A stretch of DNA of 64,000 nt from assembly GCA_030068075.1 (NCBI GenBank), contig CM057831.1, forward strand, positions 9,405,370 through 9,469,369, written 5' to 3'. The notes under the pieces are model-generated. The model did not search any database, was not told the DNA's origin, and worked only from the letters and a program-made list of their open reading frames with translations. Source of the stretch: Paguma larvata. Taxonomy: Eukaryota > Chordata > Mammalia > Carnivora > Viverridae. A program made the position numbers and the translations under genes. Below, piece after piece: positions 1 through 11,155 of the stretch (its first letter is position 1; each line of letters starts with the position of its first letter).

Positions 1-3000
1 AAGGCCTGAGTGCATTAGCGGCCTTCGGGCTGTCAGGAGCAATTCCAAATGCCCCATTTATATTCCGAAGCAGAGGACTTGTTAATACGGAAGCCGCCTC
101 TAGGGGGATGGGAAGGCGCTGGGTGAAAGATGACAGATCACGCCCGCGCCCTAGGGCCAGACTGAGAGCAGTAATATCCACTTACATCTCATTCGTCAGG
201 GCCACTGTCTCTCCAGGCCTCGCCAGCCACTGGGTCTCAGCCATCTCAGAGGCCACAAGTGTCAGCCCTAGAGGCTCAGGGCTCCAAGAAGCTCTGGGGT
301 TGTCAGGAGGGGGCGGAGCCCTCTGTCCTGCCAGCAGGCCCCGGGAGGGCCCAGCAGCGAAGGGGAAGGGAGGGCACACACCCCCACCCCCACCCCCACC
401 CGGCGCAGCCCCACAGAGTGGACATGGGTGAAGCCCAAACCAAAACATTCACCGGGACAAAAGTTCTGCCTCTGTTACTGGCGAGAAAACCAAAGACTCA
501 GGATGCTACCACGTTCATCTTGGGCTGTGCCCAGCCTCTGCCTGGGGAATGACAGCCAGTCGGGCCACTGAGCCAAAAAGGGGCCACGATGGCCCCTGCC
601 CAGGACACAGCGGGAGCTCGGCACACAAACGCACAGTCGCACACGTACAGGCACACTTCACAGCCCAGACACAGGGCAGCGCCCGGCCGGGTACCGCCAT
701 GGAGCGGGCTCAATGCCCAGTGCCAGGCGGGGTGGGTGTGCAGTGTGAGTAACGGCGGGCGCGGGAGGCGCCCGAATCCTGATAAGGGAGAATAATAACT
801 TGTCAAAGATATATATGATATGTGTTTGCTTTCCCGACGGAATATCTATGGGGCTAATTCATCACGCCGGCGGGCTGGCTGGAGACCCAAGAAGGGAAGA
901 GAAGAGGAGCACGTGACAGGCGGGCCCCCAATCAGCTGGAGCTGGACCCACGCCAGAGCCCCGGAAAGCACGGAAACTGGTCCAGTCCCCGGGGGCCCCT
1001 AACCCAGGCCTCCAGGTGCATTTTGGGGTCTGTAATCCACAGCAGATGCCTCACGGACTTGGGAAGCACGCTGTTCTCTGATGCGTTCCGTCTCTTCCCT
1101 TTCTTTCCTGCCTTCCCTTCTTTCCTGCTGTGAAGACTGTGTAAAGCTTCTGATTGGCGAAGTTGGAGGATGATCAGAAAATCTCTCCCCTTTTGGAGAG
1201 GAGAAGATAAACAGAATCTGCTCTCCTGGTAGAACAAAGCAAGCAGCTAAAAGCTAAGAGAGTGGGTCCTACCTGGGTCCACTGTTCTACTGTGTGTCCC
1301 TCGCTCCCCCCACCCCTCCCTGTCGCACACACTCCCACGCAGCCCCCGGTCTTCCTAGGCCCTGCAGAAAGAAGGCAAGAGAAGGAAAACGAGAGGGCCC
1401 GTTCCCCTTAACCAGGTCATTTCAAGAACCTGAGGCCAGAAACCCCACCTGGAAACACGGGCACTACCCCAGCGGGGCTCCTCACGGGAAAAACATTCTT
1501 TCATCTGTGTACGCCTGGCAGGTCACCAGGGGATTAGAGCTTCCTTTCTAATCCCGGCTCTTCCTTCCTCCTCTCTCTTTGTTGCAGTAATTTAAAAAAT
1601 TGAATTAGTGTGCATCATACCAGGCCCTCCCCACGGGCTCTCGGAGGCCTGCCTGTGCCTGCATTCTGAGCCAGCCTGGGTTGGCCAAGGACTAATCTCC
1701 AGGAGGGAATCCCAAAATTCGAAGCCTCAGAGGAAGGGTCTCCAACGCGCCCTCCCAGGACCGCCCACCTCCAGACCTCACACATCCTCTGTCCCCAGTG
1801 GGGGCGTCTTCCCTGGCTCCCCATCAGGCGGTCACGTGGCACCTGGCTCACGGTCCCCCGGGTCTGCTTTCCACCACTTTCCACGGATGTGTCAACTCCC
1901 TCAGCTGGTAGCTCCAGGCTGAGATTCACCCTCCACCTCTTCTCATTCATTCAACAAAGGCTAACGCCCCTGCCGTACGCCAGGCCGCTTCTTGGCACTC
2001 GGGATGCATCGGTGGGCAAAACAGATGATGAGCCGCGCTGCTGTGGAGCCCACGGTGTTAAAATCTTGAAAACCTCCACTGCGGGTGGCGGACACGTACC
2101 ACCACCCCACCCCGCCCTCCCCTACCTCCCCACGACCCACCCACCAAACAGTTAGCTTCCGGCACAGCGCGGGGGGCCTGCAGGACCCTGGCCAGCTCCG
2201 GGCCTGGCCTCCGTCCTGGTTAGTAAGGACAGGTGCTAGCTACATGAGCATCTACCCTGCGGGAAGTAACTGAGGGCTTCTCTGCGCAAGGATCGCCCTT
2301 GGATTCTCCCTCCCTCTCTCCTTGCCTCCCTCCTTCCTTCCTTGCTCCCCTCCTTCCTTTTGTCTTTCCTTCCTCCCTCCTTCTTCCAGCCCTCCTTCCC
2401 TCTCTTCCTTCCTTCCTACCTACTTGTTGGAGGCCTAGGGGCTCCCTCCCAGTACCATTACCGTCTCCGAGCCCTCAGCTCCGGGCACAGATCTGAGAAG
2501 CTACCCACCAGTGCTCACAGCCCCCCTCCCTCCCGCCCAGGGCCATCCTGACAGCGGCTAGCATCTTCTGGATCCCGAGGACCAGGAAATATGGAGACCA
2601 GGCTCTGAGAGCACGGCCCCCTCCCCTTCGACATTCCTCCTTAATGGTCACTGATAGCCCATTCTCTCTGACCCCCTGCCCTTGTCCCCAACTCCCCCCC
2701 CACCACCCCACATTGCCCTGTCCACAGAGAGCAGGCCCAGGGCTTGAGAACGCTGTCCTGTCCCCCTCCCAGGGCATGCGCAAGGGGAGAGGAAAAGGGG
2801 GGCCGTGCCCCCTACCAGTGCAGCCTGAAGCTGGAGAGCAATTAACTTGGCATTTTCAAACAAGGGCAGAGGAAGCGGGAGCCACAGGACTGAGTCAGCA
2901 CATTGGAGAGGCGGGTGCCAAGTGGCTGGCTCAGCTCGTTAGCAGGACAAGGCTGAGCCAATGAGAAACAAGGTCAGGGAGGAGGGGACAGGAGCCCCCA

Positions 3001-4924
3001 AATGGAGATGGGGGGGGTGGTCAAGTCAAGAAGATGGCTGCCGGCCCCTCCTCATTCCCTGCCTGGCAGCCAGCCTGGATATGATCCTGGCTGCCAAGGC
3101 CACCAGACCAGCCCTCACTGCCCCCCTACCCCCACCTCCAGGCAGCCCACCAATCGGCAAATATTCTCCACATTCTGTGAGTACCCCACAACTGGGAGGC
3201 AAGGTAACAGATGCTCCCCGCCACTACTCCCCCCTCCATACACCCAAACACATACACACACAGGAGGTGGCCTCCCAGGAAGATAGCACCAAGGCCTGGG
3301 GCCTACAGAGCAGCAAAGATCTGGGAAAGATGGAGGAGCAGGGCTCTGGTGGCCTGGGAGGCTTCATGGAGGAGGTGGTCTTTTTAGTAGCTACACTTAA
3401 AATAAGGTCTGCGCACTCTGCCTTTTTCCAAAAAGAAAAAAAAACGCCACTGAATCCAGTCATCTGTTAAGTCCTTTGCCAGGTGCTGGAGGCATACCAC
3501 ATCGCGTGTGGTCCTTACACCAGCCTGGAAGACCCCTTCAGCTAGGGCCAAGGAGAGGCCAGGGGCTTACACGACTCCCCCTTGCTACACACAGGTACTA
3601 ACACTACCGGAAGAAATGAAAAAACTGAGGATGAGAGAGGCCCAGGATCATACAAGTGGTGTTTCCAAAACTCATGCTCTCTGCCACTAAAAGTAGCGAT
3701 GGGGAGGCTCTGACACCACTGGGCTACCCCCCTGAGATCTTCGCCAATCACCAAATTCAAAAATATCAGTGACATTGAACTTGCCCCCAAAGGCACTCAT
3801 TCCATGCTGAGGAACTTACTATGTGTTCAGTGGACACATGAATGATAGGCATCGGACCCTTCCCCTTGAGTTGTCACGATCCTTGGGATGGGCACCGCCT
3901 TGCCCAGGGTGTGTGACACCCAGACCGGAGCCCTTCCAGTGCTGGATTCTGAGCATCAAACAGTCTGCGGGAAACCCCTCTCATTTGAACTTCCCGGCCC
4001 CCACCTAAGGCTTGCTCACACAACTGCTGCCCAGCAGGTCCCGTGCTCCAAAAACCATCAGGCTCAAGTAGCTGTGCTTCGGGCTCAGCTCTCTGATGAG
4101 TCATGCCTCCGGCATGCATTCTCCAGGGGGGTGTTCTGGAGCCCGATGCTACACAGGGCTCCTGCAACCCCTTACACACTTCACCAGTGAGACACCATCC
4201 CCACCAGGACAGAGCAGCACGGCTTCCTAAGGAAAATGCCCAGCAGGTGAAGGCCAGAGACCAACAAGTCTTTGCACCTGGAAGGGAAGAAAGACTCTAC
4301 ATGAAGGTTTCCATGTGATGACCAGTTCAACTCTCGCTTTAGAAACCAGGACACTTGAGCTCTGTTGGAGGAGGCTGGACACTCGTCCCACCTCTGAAGA
4401 GATGGAACCAGGATGTGGACTCAGCTTCTCTATCCCAAACCCATGCCTCCCTTCTTCCCATTCACCCGAAGTTACAGGGAAGAGGTCAGTGCAGATGCGG
4501 GGGGCAGGAGGGGTGAGGCCGGGCCTCATGGCCAGGCAAGACATCGTGGCCGGTGTCATCCTAGCCCCACGTGCGAGCTGCTTCCACACACACCCATTCT
4601 GGCAGCTACCATGAGACTCATCCGGATGTACGTGGGGGCCTTCAGCTGGAGGACGGGTCCCTTCTCACAGCCTGGCCAATGTGGCAGCTGGGGGGGGGGC
4701 GGCACTCAGACTGTCTCAAGGGGACCCATGGTCTTGAGCATCAGGGTCCTGGGGACCAAGTCATCACCAGCACCCAGGACAGGAGGACCTGAGATCTTCC
4801 TCTCCCTCTCCCCTGCCCGTGCCCCCCACTGGGCCCATAACCTTCCTCCCCAGCCCACACTGGGCAAGTTTTTCCTTTCAGGGTTGAAAGGAACTTCCGA
4901 TAATTAAGCTATACCCTCCTTCAA
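1..4924. other. Gene-free GC-rich intergenic DNA
   Basis: No coding exon supported. Contains a (CACCCC)n run near 380-400, a polypyrimidine tract at 2296-2425, and degraded repeats. Open frames up to 169 codons (2961-3470) lack protein-like composition and splice context. Confidence 0.6.
2296..2425. repeat. Polypyrimidine tract (TCCC/CTTCC)n
   Basis: About 130 bp almost wholly C and T (CTCCCTCCCTCTCTCC, CCTTCCTTCC), with AC-free runs. Low-complexity DNA that could form triplex structure. Confidence 0.85.
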
Positions 4925-5255
4925 GTCTTCCGTACTCCAGCAATACGGGACTGTGTTCTCCTCTGGCTATCCCTCACCCTTGGCAGGTAAAGCCTTCACT
5001 CCCTCCTTCCCTGTCTCAGCCACTTGAAATCTCTCCCATCTTTTCAGACCCGGCTCAGATCTCGCCTCCTCTGCCGCCTCTGCTGGGATACTCTCCCCCA
5101 GCTCTGACCTCCCCAGAGTCCCCCCGTCCCTGCCCATTCCAGTGAGCTCACAATATTCCATCACGTGCTGTGGTGACATCTGCACACGACACTTTCCCTA
5201 GCACGGCACCTGGCACAAAGAAAGCTCGAAACCCATTCTTAAATGAATGAAGAAG
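4925..5255 (+). mobile_element. L2 3' end
   Basis: Pyrimidine-rich L2 3' text (AAAGCCTTCACTCCCTCC, AGCTCACAATATTCC, CACGGCACCTGGCACAAAGA, AAATGAATGAA). Confidence 0.65.
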
Positions 5256-5385
5256 TCCACCGTACGCATCACGTTACAGATGAGGAAACTGCGGCCAGGA
5301 GGGGTTCAGTGGTGTCCTCAAGGCCAAACGGCTGGTGAGTACCAGAGGCAGCTCCAGAACCCAGAAGAAGGGTGAGCCCCAGCCT
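5255..5385 (+). mobile_element. MIR element
   Basis: GTTACAGATGAGGAAACTGC, then a diverged allowance of the MIR 3' part (AACGGCTGGTGAGTACCAGA). Confidence 0.7.
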
Positions 5386-5577
5386 CGCCCTCTTTCCCCG
5401 ACCCGCACTGCCTCTTAGCATCTGAATCAAGCCAGGGGTCACGGGCTCAGGATGGAGGATTCTATTATTGCCATTCGTATTACTCATACAGAAGAGTATA
5501 ATACGTCCACGCAGTGATAAGAAGAACAGTCACCCGCCTGAGTCTCCGGCACCTGGATGAAGACACACAGTGTTAAT

Positions 5578-5810
5578 GCGGGGCGCCTGGGGGGCTCAGT
5601 CAGTTAAGTGTTCAACTTTGGCTCAGGTCATGATCTCACAGCTACTGAGTTCAAGCCGCATGTCGGGCTCTGTGCTGACAGCTCAGGGCCTGGAGCCTGC
5701 TTCGGATATTGTGTCTCCCTCTCTATCTCTGCCCCTCCCTTGGTTGTGCTCTCTCTCTCTTTCTCTCTGTGTGTCTCCTTCAAAAATAAATAAACATTAA
5801 AAAAAAATAC
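5578..5810 (+). mobile_element. Carnivore SINE
   Basis: Full-length element from GGGGCGCCTGG to AATAAATAAACATTAAAAAA. Flanks ACAGTGTTAATGC and ACAGCGTTATGC form a diverged target-site duplication. Confidence 0.93.
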
Positions 5811-7371
5811 ATACAGCGTTATGCCCCAGTGCCCCCTCCCACAGTAACCCTCCCCTACTAACCGGGGGAGTTAACCACTCTCCTAACACTCATATTAATC
5901 ACCCTCTTGTTTTGCTCTAGTTGGCACCACTTTAATGTGTCTCTGTAACCATGTGTTACCCTTTGCTTACACAGCTAGGTTTGTGCTTGCTACTCAGTTT
6001 TTCAAAACTAAATAGGATCTGTGATCTCTCCAATGCTTAACAGTGTTATGTTCAAGTTTTCCCAGTGCAGTGAACTCTGAGCAGATGCCTGTTATAAAAA
6101 CCAGGCCACAAAAGCATGTACGGAGTTCTCCCACCAGACAGGACCAGCCCTCTCCTAAAAGCCACTTTATTTTAGGCACTGAATTAATGGCGTACAAATG
6201 ACATGCACAGTAATGTGGAATTAGCATATGTCTTGATAGTTTTTTTTTTCAGGAAAGGATTTTCTGTGTGTGTGAAAAAGTCAACTGCTCACGCCCTTGT
6301 CTAACGGGGCTGTTTTGATCCCAGTTGTCTGACAGCGGGGACCTGCCCTCGTGTTTACAGGCAGAAAAGAAGCCCCAGGAGGGTGTGGGGAGAAGCAGAT
6401 TTGGAGGGTTCCCCAGGCCCCCTCCTCTCTTCCCTCGGGCCAGCCCTCACCGCGGTGGCTTTGGCCCACAGCTGCCCTAGCCCAGGGACCCAGTGGCAGA
6501 CAGAAACAGACCTACTTTGGTTTCCATGGCAACTGCAGGCATCGGGAGGCCAACCGAGTGAGCCGCAGCCAACGAGGCAGCTGGTTTGAAGGGTGTTGCT
6601 CTCTCTGCGGACCAGCAAGGCAGAACCACCAGGGACCAGAGGCAGCAACTGAGCCAGGAGGAGCCACAAGAGCTGGGCATATAGGGTCTACAGGGACCTG
6701 TGTGCACAGCTTGCACGTTTGCGGGGGCACACTCACGCACCCACACCCACCCACCTATCCGGGCACAGGCACCTGCAGAGAAATGGCCGTCCCTGCTCCA
6801 CTCCGTGCTCGCCAACTCAGGCACGTGTTCCCATCAAATACACTCGGGTTTAACATCCTGGACCATTTTCACAGTCAAAAATACATGCCCCTGCACATTC
6901 ATACGTAACGTGTAAGACGTGGACCCAGAAGCATCCCCGTTCGCCCCAACACGAGTCCTCTACACGCGGTCCCTCGCTCACAGACGCTGCGTACGATGCT
7001 CCCACCTCAGAGCCCCACGGACCCACGTTACGGGGAGAACCGCAGGCCCATGCTCGCCCGAGCACTCACAGGGACACCGCCCCATACATGCACGTGGACG
7101 CAGACTGGGACACCCGAAAGCTAAAACTGAGACGCCGAGGAGCCCCAGCTTTCTGAAGCGACTCAGAGACGAGACATGGCCCCACTCAGTGCTGTAGCGG
7201 CCTCACAAAACCCCAGAAACCACCCTCCAGGCTTGGCGCCTCATAAGCAGTGTCCACCGTCGAGGAAGGCCTTGAGTCTTCTCTGTTTCCTTACTCGGAG
7301 CAGTTCTTTTTTGTGTCCTCCATAAATGCCAAAAGGACAGAAACCTAACCATCTTGTGTCTCTCAGATTTG
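5811..7371. other. Intergenic DNA, nothing specific seen
   Basis: No gene supported. A 185-codon frame (6351-6908) is of low-complexity His/Pro/Thr composition over CA-rich DNA (CACGCACCCACACCCACCCA). Short AT-rich block at 5930-6100. Confidence 0.5.
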
Positions 7372-7588
7372 AAAAAAAAAATTTTTTAATTTTTTAATGT
7401 TTATTTAATTTTTGAGAGACAGCATGAGTGGGGGAGGAGCAAAGAGAGAGGGAGACAGAATCTGAAGCAGGCTCCAGGCTCTGAGCTGTCAGCACAGAGC
7501 CCGACGTGGGGCTCGAACCCATGAACCGTGAGATCATGACCTGAGCTGAAGTCGGACGCCTAACCGACTGAGCCACCCAGGTGCCCCC
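7372..7588 (-). mobile_element. Carnivore SINE (minus strand)
   Basis: Reverse-complement element: T-rich tail at the left, GGGCTCGAACCC B box, and GACTGAGCCACCCAGGTGCC head at the right. Confidence 0.93.
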
Positions 7589-8984
7589 AAAAAAAATTTT
7601 TGAGGATAGACTCACAGAGACACACACTCTTTTAAGATACCCGTGTGCGTCCCAGTCCGTAAGGAGGCTGGCCTGTCTCTGGACATGCTAGGGAAGGTTG
7701 GCTGCCCAGCTGCCCCCCAAAAAGCAGGGAGGCCTGTTGGAGGGACAAATTCCCAGAGCCCGGAGTAACTTGAGGGGTTAGCTCCTGACCTGGTGGGAAC
7801 ACCGGGTGACCACAGCCTCCATCCACCCAGACCCTCAGGGAAGTCAGAGGTCACAGCAGTAAAGTCTTGGTGGGGACATCAGGGGGCATTTTGTTGAGAA
7901 TCTCTTGAAGCACATTTGAAGATTTGTGACATTATTTCAATACTGTCCTATTGATCACGTAATCAATGTGTAGAAATTGAAAGACGTAGGTACACGTGTA
8001 TATTCCTATTGTAAGAACAATAACAGCTAATACGGGGCACAAAAAGTCAATAAATGTTAAGCTAATGTTATTATTGTGATTTGAGATTGATAATGAAAAT
8101 AATCTAGGCCTTACGAATGGGGAGTTCTTGAAGCGAAACTCTGTTCCATAGGATTTTAATTCATAAGCCCTTTTCAATTTTAGCAGCAGCAGTATTAGCA
8201 TCGTGTGGGACTTTACAAAAGAGTTTTACATACATCGTCTTATTGTGTCTCTAGCCTCTCCTGTGTGCCAGGCACCATGCTGGGGAGAGACTAATAAGAC
8301 CCTGACCGAGGCCTTGAAGAGCCCGAGATCTAGCCGGGAAGGGGTGGAGGGGCGGCCCTGGAGATGTGTAACACCTAGCCTCTAGTTATCACAAAGGCCA
8401 ACGCAAAAGGCATTCATTCCGCACAGGGAGAGGAGCCATTCGCTGATGGGGAAGAACCAGGAAGGGGAGGAGAATCTAAGAAAGCTGCAGGGAGTAAGTC
8501 ACATTGGAGCTGGGCCTGAAGGCACAAGAAGGTTCAGACAAGGCAGACTCTGGGAAAGAGCGTCGGATTCCCAGGCACCGCGCAGAACGGGGTGTGGATG
8601 GTCAGCTTGCACAGCTAGGGGAAGGATGGGGGCAGGAGCCGGGGAGAAGGAAGCCGCAAAGGTGAACTGAGGCCACAGATTCAAAAAGGCCTTGCAAGGC
8701 AAGCCAAGGAGTTTGGCCCTAGGGTGTCATCAGAGGTATGAAGAGGTCAGACCGGTGCTGGGGAGAAACACCCCCGACAGCTGGGCACTGGTCATGGGGA
8801 TATGGGGTATGGGAAGAGAATGCAGGGGTGTTGGGGCCGAACACTGTCGTGAACAGAGCTGAAGCCCCAGCCGCACCTAGCTCGGTGCCTGACCCATAAA
8901 AGGCCGTCCATAAATGTTTGCTGAACTTCGAGGCACCGCCAGGTCACGCGAGGAAAAGGGAATTCAGAATCAGGTGACCCAGAG
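7589..8984. other. Intergenic DNA with old repeat remains
   Basis: AT-rich block at 7920-8200. The stretch 8230-8760 (GTGTGCCAGGCACCATGCTG, GAGCTGGGCCTGAAGGCACA, AAGGCCTTGCAAGGCAAGCC) resembles old L2/L3-type repeats, family not certain. No gene seen. Confidence 0.5.
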
Positions 8985-9115
8985 GGCTAGTTCGGGCCCA
9001 CTATTGACTGACTCTGAGACCCTAGGCCGGAGACTGAACCTCTCAGGTTCTCGATTTCCACGCTGGTAAAACGAATCCGATAATGCCCTGACCTCCCTGG
9101 CTTAAGCCGCTGTGA
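8985..9115 (-). mobile_element. MIR element (minus strand)
   Basis: GACTCTGAGACCCTAGGCC, GAACCTCTCAGGTTCTCGAT, TTCCACGCTGGTAAAACG and CGCTGTGAGGCTCACAAGAG: reverse MIR with CpG-rich divergence, abutting the CpG island. Confidence 0.7.
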
Positions 9116-9119
9116 GGCT

Positions 9120-9510
9120 CACAAGAGGGTCCGCCTGAAGGTGCACGGCACTGGCCCAAGCCGGGGAGCACGCAGCCCGCGCCCGGAGGCTCGCCTTGCT
9201 CCGGGACCATATGCAGGGAGAGCGGGCTCAGCCGGCGGCAATTACCTGCGCCCCCAGCCCGACACCTGCGCTCCATTTCCGCACAGGCAGATGGTGCGGT
9301 CTGGCGGCGCGCCAGTGCGTCGGCTCCGCCCGGGGAGGATCGTGCCCGCGCCTCGCCGCCGCCGCCGCTGCCAACCGCAGCCGGCGGGGACAGATGCGGC
9401 CGGGACAGATGCGGCCGGGAGGGGCCCCGGGGCGCGGGAACTGCCACCGAAGAAGACGTGGACTGAGCGCCACCGCAGAGACCGCGGCGCACCCAAGGCG
9501 CCCCTTCCCT
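9120..9510. promoter_or_regulatory. Orphan CpG island
   Basis: Dense CpG and G+C (GGCGGCGCGCCAGTGCGTCG, CGCCTCGCCGCCGCCGCCGC) with a short tandem repeat of GGGACAGATGCGGCC (two copies near 9397-9420). CpG islands in mammals usually mark promoters, yet no coding gene is found nearby. On the minus strand a donor-like GGCGCAG|GTAATT at about 9246 could end a noncoding first exon (inference). Confidence 0.7.
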
Positions 9511-10444
9511 TCCGCAAACAGCGCCCCTCTCCCAAGGCCAAGGGAGCAGCAAGGCCTCTGCTAAGATTCTCAAATCCTCTCTGAAAAGTGAGGGGAGAAG
9601 GTATCTGCTCCTTGCTTCCCATGCAGAGAAACTGAGGCTCCGAGAGATCAGGTGACCTTCGGCTGGACACACAGATATTGAGAGATGGAGCCAGAGGGAA
9701 ATCCAAGTCTCAGCTCCAACCCTGTCCTTCCGTGGGCTGGTGCTGCTCTGGCTCCACAGACCACCACCACCATTGGGCGAGGGACAGGAATTCTTCCTTC
9801 ACCCAAAGCCGGCTTTGCCTCCCTCAGTCCAGCCCCTGTGCCTTCCCCATGCTACCCCACTTACCTAAAGGTTAGTGGGGATCTGAGCCAAGCGTCAATC
9901 AATGGATTAAGTCATAAAATACACACAGAAGAACACCTTTTGAAGAAATACAGATGATTTGTTCCCAACTGATCTTGTCCTCGGTTACCAGAAATGATTG
10001 GGAGCCGATTCTACCACGATAGAATTTTAGATCCTACTGCTTGGAAAGAATCTTTCAAGAGATCCGGTCTAAACGCCACCCTGGGCGAGCGTAGCTGTGG
10101 GTACAACAACATCACTGAGTGCTCGCCCGGCCTTCACTCCCACACCCCCTCCTCACCCTCAGCTCATCGTTCACCTCTGCCCAACTCTAGTGAGGAGAGA
10201 GCTCTGGCTTCTCTCTAGCTGAAACCCATCAGTCTCCTTACAGATCGAATAGTCTGTGGCAGGACCACAAGAGCAGGTCGGATCTCCCTTCCTTCCATGG
10301 CCCAGATGAGATTAGGAGGCCCCCTTCCTGACTCGAAGGCCCCAGTGCCTTCAACCATCCCTCGGAAGGCATGAGGTCTTCTCTCAGCCTCCAGGACACA
10401 CACTCGTTGGGTCCTGTCCTCCTTCAGAGCTCGGCACGAACACG

Positions 10445-10600
10445 TGTTCTCATCATGTGGCAGACGGCGTTAAGCCCGTTCCGTGTGCTGTCTCTTTTAT
10501 TCCTGACGGCAGCCCCAGGAGGGAGATGCGACGATCGTCCCCACTTTGCAGACGAGGAAACTAGGCACAGAAGGAACCTGGCAAGGGCTGCACAGTCTCT
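10445..10600 (+). mobile_element. MIR element
   Basis: CATCATGTGGCAGACGG, CCCCACTTTGCAGACGAGGA and AACTAGGCACAGAAGG: diverged MIR. Confidence 0.75.
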
Positions 10601-10984
10601 GACCCTCCCTTGCCGCCTGGTGGCCCCCGGGGGAGAGCAGTCATCTCCTCCGGCAGCTTGGGCAGAGAGACCGAGAGCACTGGGCCTTGTAGCCCACTGT
10701 CCCACACGTTACTCTGCCGCCCAGGCCAGCCATCTCTCTGCATCACCTGGTGGGTAACACGGGGATCCACCTGCTGGGCTTTAACGGAGACTAACAGAGA
10801 TTTAGAGCTGTGCCCCGAGTGAGCTCCTGACGTCCCTGCCAGGAGACCCAGTGCCGCCGGGCTCCCAGGAGCTGCGGCAGTGAGGGGATTCTGGCCACTC
10901 CTACCGCACTGGGGCCTTCTCTGGGAGGGAGCCAGGTTCAAGTCTCCGGGTCCTTCACCCGGCCTGGAGTTACTCTCTAAAATG

Positions 10985-11155
10985 ATCTGTCAAGTGACAA
11001 GCACAAATATATTACCAATTTAAGAGTGTGATTTGCCCGCAACTTTTTAATCCTCGGGCTGTTGTTGAATAGATTAAAGTGTCTGCTTTGATCCATGCAT
11101 TTAGATGGAAACATAAATATAGCCATCACTTCCTCTCTCAGCCGCCAGGACCGTG
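10985..11155. promoter_or_regulatory. Candidate conserved noncoding element
   Basis: AT-rich island within GC-rich flanks, with TTTTTAATCC, ATTAAAGTGTCTGCTTTGAT and TCAAGTGACA. It has no repeat character that I recognise. Conservation is an inference to be tested by alignment. Confidence 0.4.

Noticed and set aside
2961..3470. 169-codon plus-strand frame
   Set aside because: No protein-like motif, overlapping alternatives, and no splice sites that extend it.
5578..5660. tRNA-like A and B boxes in this and other SINE heads
   Set aside because: Part of tRNA-derived SINEs; no complete cloverleaf tRNA gene is present in the window.
9043..9672. 209-codon minus-strand frame over the CpG island
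   Set aside because: CpG-rich DNA lacks stops; the composition is Ala/Arg/Gly/Pro with no recognisable motif and competing frames on both strands. Kept only as a possible noncoding first exon.
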